A model generated the notes under the pieces. The model did not search any database. It was given only the letters and a program-made list of their open reading frames with translations, and was not told the DNA's origin. Made by a program: the position numbers and the translations under genes. From Sanyastnella coralliicola (GTDB lineage Bacteria; Bacteroidota; Bacteroidia; Flavobacteriales_D; Sanyastnellaceae), in assembly GCF_030845195.1 (NCBI RefSeq), contig NZ_CP132543.1:1443501-1507500 (forward strand): a stretch of 64,000 bases of DNA. The letters are read 5' to 3'. Shown here one piece after another: positions 62,626-64,000 of the stretch (position 1 is the first letter of the stretch; each line of letters begins with the position of its first letter).

Positions 62626-62716
62626 CGGCCCGATTTACGCTAATTACGGCCGTTAGCAAAGTATAATCCTCTGATCATTGGCCGGTTAAGATCAGATACA
62701 AGTAAATTCTGGCCAC

Positions 62717-64000
62717 ATGGCAGAAGAAAAAAACGAATCAGCTGAGAACGCTGAGGAGAAAGTAGCAGCAGAACAGGAAGCTCAGACTCCTGAAGCTACA
62801 AACGAAGAAGCAGCAACTCCTGCTGCTGAAGAAGCAACCCCAGAAACATCTGAAGAGGCACCAGCTGCAGAAGCAGCGCCAGCTAAAGAAGAGTCTCAGA
62901 TCGTAGCTCCAGTCGCAGCAAACGTTGCACCGGAGGATTTCGATTGGGAAACTTTCGAAGGTGGAGATGAAGAATACTCGTCTGACGAGCGTTCGCGTCT
63001 TGAAAATCTTTACGGAAACACACTTTCATTGATCCAAGAGAAGGATGTAATGTCAGGTACAGTTGTTTCTGTAGGTAAGAAAGAGGTTGTTGTAAACATT
63101 GGTTATAAGTCTGAAGGGGTTATCGCTGCTTCAGAATTCCGTTATAACCCAGAGCTAAAGCCTGGCGACGAGATCCCTGTATTCATTGAGAAGCAGGAAG
63201 ACGCTAGCGGTCAGTTGGTTATTTCTCACCGTACTGCACGTATTCACAGTGCATGGGAGAATGTGAACAACGCAATGGAGAAAGATGAAATCATCATGGG
63301 TGAGGTGAAGTGCCGCACAAAAGGTGGTTTGATCGTAGATGTATTCGGTATCGAAGCATTCCTTCCAGGTTCACAGATCGACGTGAAGCCTATCCGCGAC
63401 TACGATCAGTACGTAGGAAAGCAGATGGAATTCAAAGTGGTAAAGATCAACCAAGAATTCAAAAACGTTGTTGTTTCTCACAAAGCGCTTATCGAAGCAG
63501 AGCTTGAAGAGCAGAAGAAACAAATTATCGGCGGGCTTGAAAAAGGTCAGGTACTTGAAGGTATCGTTAAGAACATCACTTCTTACGGTGTGTTTGTTGA
63601 CCTTGGAGGTGTTGATGGTCTTATCCACATCACTGACCTTAGCTGGGGTCGTATCAACCACCCAGAAGAAGTGGTTGAGCTTGATCAGAAGATCAACGTT
63701 GTTATCCTTGACTTCGATGATAACAAGAAGCGTATCGCTCTTGGTCTCAAGCAACTTTCATCTCACCCTTGGGATGCGTTGGATGAGAATCTATCGGTTG
63801 GAGATAAGGTTAAAGGAAAAGTGGTTGTTATGGCTGACTACGGTGCGTTCGTTGAGATCGCTGCTGGAGTTGAAGGTCTTATCCACGTTTCTGAAATGTC
63901 ATGGTCGCAGCACCTACGCAGCGCTCAAGACTTCCTAAAAGTAGGAGATGAGATCGAAGCGGTAATCTTGACACTTGATCGTGAAGACCGTAAGATGTCA
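62717..64000 (+). CDS. rpsA: 30S ribosomal protein S1, 3' end outside the window
   Basis: The first 428 codons; the frame is open to the right edge. After a strongly acidic, Ala/Glu-rich N-terminal extension (~residues 1-75) come S1 RNA-binding OB-fold repeats: VMSGTVVSVGKKEVVVNIGYKSEG (~residue 110), IIMGEVKCRTKGGLIVDVFG, VLEGIVKNITSYGVFVDLGGVDGLIHITDLSW and VKGKVVVMADYGAFVEIAAGVEGLIHVSEMSW. S1 brings mRNA to the 30S subunit, which matters in Bacteroidota because most genes lack a Shine-Dalgarno sequence. Confidence 0.96.
   Translation, partial: MAEEKNESAENAEEKVAAEQEAQTPEATNEEAATPAAEEATPETSEEAPAAEAAPAKEESQIVAPVAANVAPEDFDWETFEGGDEEYSSDERSRLENLYGNTLSLIQEKDVMSGTVVSVGKKEVVVNIGYKSEGVIAASEFRYNPELKPGDEIPVFIEKQEDASGQLVISHRTARIHSAWENVNNAMEKDEIIMGEVKCRTKGGLIVDVFGIEAFLPGSQIDVKPIRDYDQYVGKQMEFKVVKINQEFKNVVVSHKALIEAELEEQKKQIIGGLEKGQVLEGIVKNITSYGVFVDLGGVDGLIHITDLSWGRINHPEEVVELDQKINVVILDFDDNKKRIALGLKQLSSHPWDALDENLSVGDKVKGKVVVMADYGAFVEIAAGVEGLIHVSEMSWSQHLRSAQDFLKVGDEIEAVILTLDREDRKMS

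Noticed and set aside
7573-63209. Core-only or weaker matches to the dispersed word (7573, 29583, 32671, 45881, 63202, also 6954 and 4027)
   Set aside because: They keep the CGCTAGCG core or most of it but have two or more mismatches in the 13-mer, so they were not counted as copies.
1-64000. tRNA genes, rRNA genes and prophage
   Set aside because: None could be recognised on either strand by reading the sequence; a tRNA search program would be needed to exclude a tRNA fully.

Overview
The window reads as chromosomal DNA of an aerobic member of the Bacteroidota, most likely a marine Flavobacteriales lineage (Cryomorphaceae/Schleiferiaceae-like; the exact placement is inference). Support: several secreted proteins end in type IX secretion (T9SS) sorting domains, there are SusC/FecA/BtuB-type TonB-dependent receptors, a PorE-like OmpA protein, a fused CcoN-CcoO cytochrome oxidase, and promoter elements of the Bacteroidota form TTG-N~20-TAnnTTTG. 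No phage, plasmid, insertion sequence, CRISPR array or tRNA gene was recognised.

Layout. 1-5915: start of a phosphoesterase gene, a PorE-like envelope protein, a FecA-like TonB-dependent receptor and a secreted PQQ-type sugar dehydrogenase. 5994-16040: a complete cbb3 oxidase locus read leftward (hemN, ccoI, ccoS, ccoNO, ccoQ, ccoP, ccoG, ccoH, TauE/SafE-like), with FNR/CRP-like palindromes in front of hemN and ccoS. 16115-24122: a metallo-beta-lactamase-fold protein, an unknown secreted protein flanked by two heptamer-periodic repeat arrays, a ferritin-like protein, a pentahaem cytochrome with a T9SS tail and an FG-GAP/ASPIC surface protein. 24173-28340: LysR regulator, small unknown protein, SbtA-type bicarbonate transporter, a third heptamer array forming a giant hairpin, and a PBP4-type carboxypeptidase. 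28352-32390: a cobalamin-riboswitch operon (BtuB-like receptor, BtuG-like beta-propeller lipoprotein, TraB/GumN protein). 32392-40528: S41 peptidase, PaaZ, GH9 cellulase-like enzyme, M1 peptidase. 40582-43235: a SAM-I riboswitch operon for methionine synthesis (trans-sulfuration enzyme, homoserine dehydrogenase). 43284-51760: CRTAC1-like lipoprotein, EamA transporter, ribD, folD, ffh, a TRIC-family channel and the RNase P RNA. 51952-64000: AT-hook protein, pruA, a 2106-residue TPR/PD40/coiled-coil/SPOR protein, a lamin-tail T9SS protein and the 5' part of rpsA.

The most unusual signal is not a gene. A 13-bp word, TTCCGCGCTAGCG, with the palindromic core CGCTAGCG, occurs 13 times exactly and 7 more times with one mismatch, spread over the whole window on both strands. 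All copies but one lie inside unrelated coding regions, in several reading frames. A random 13-mer would be expected about 0.002 times. It behaves like a genome-wide signal word (compare DNA uptake sequences or HIP1) and I know of no description of it. The second oddity is a family of intergenic arrays that keep a strict 7-bp period while the heptamer drifts stepwise from one unit to the next.
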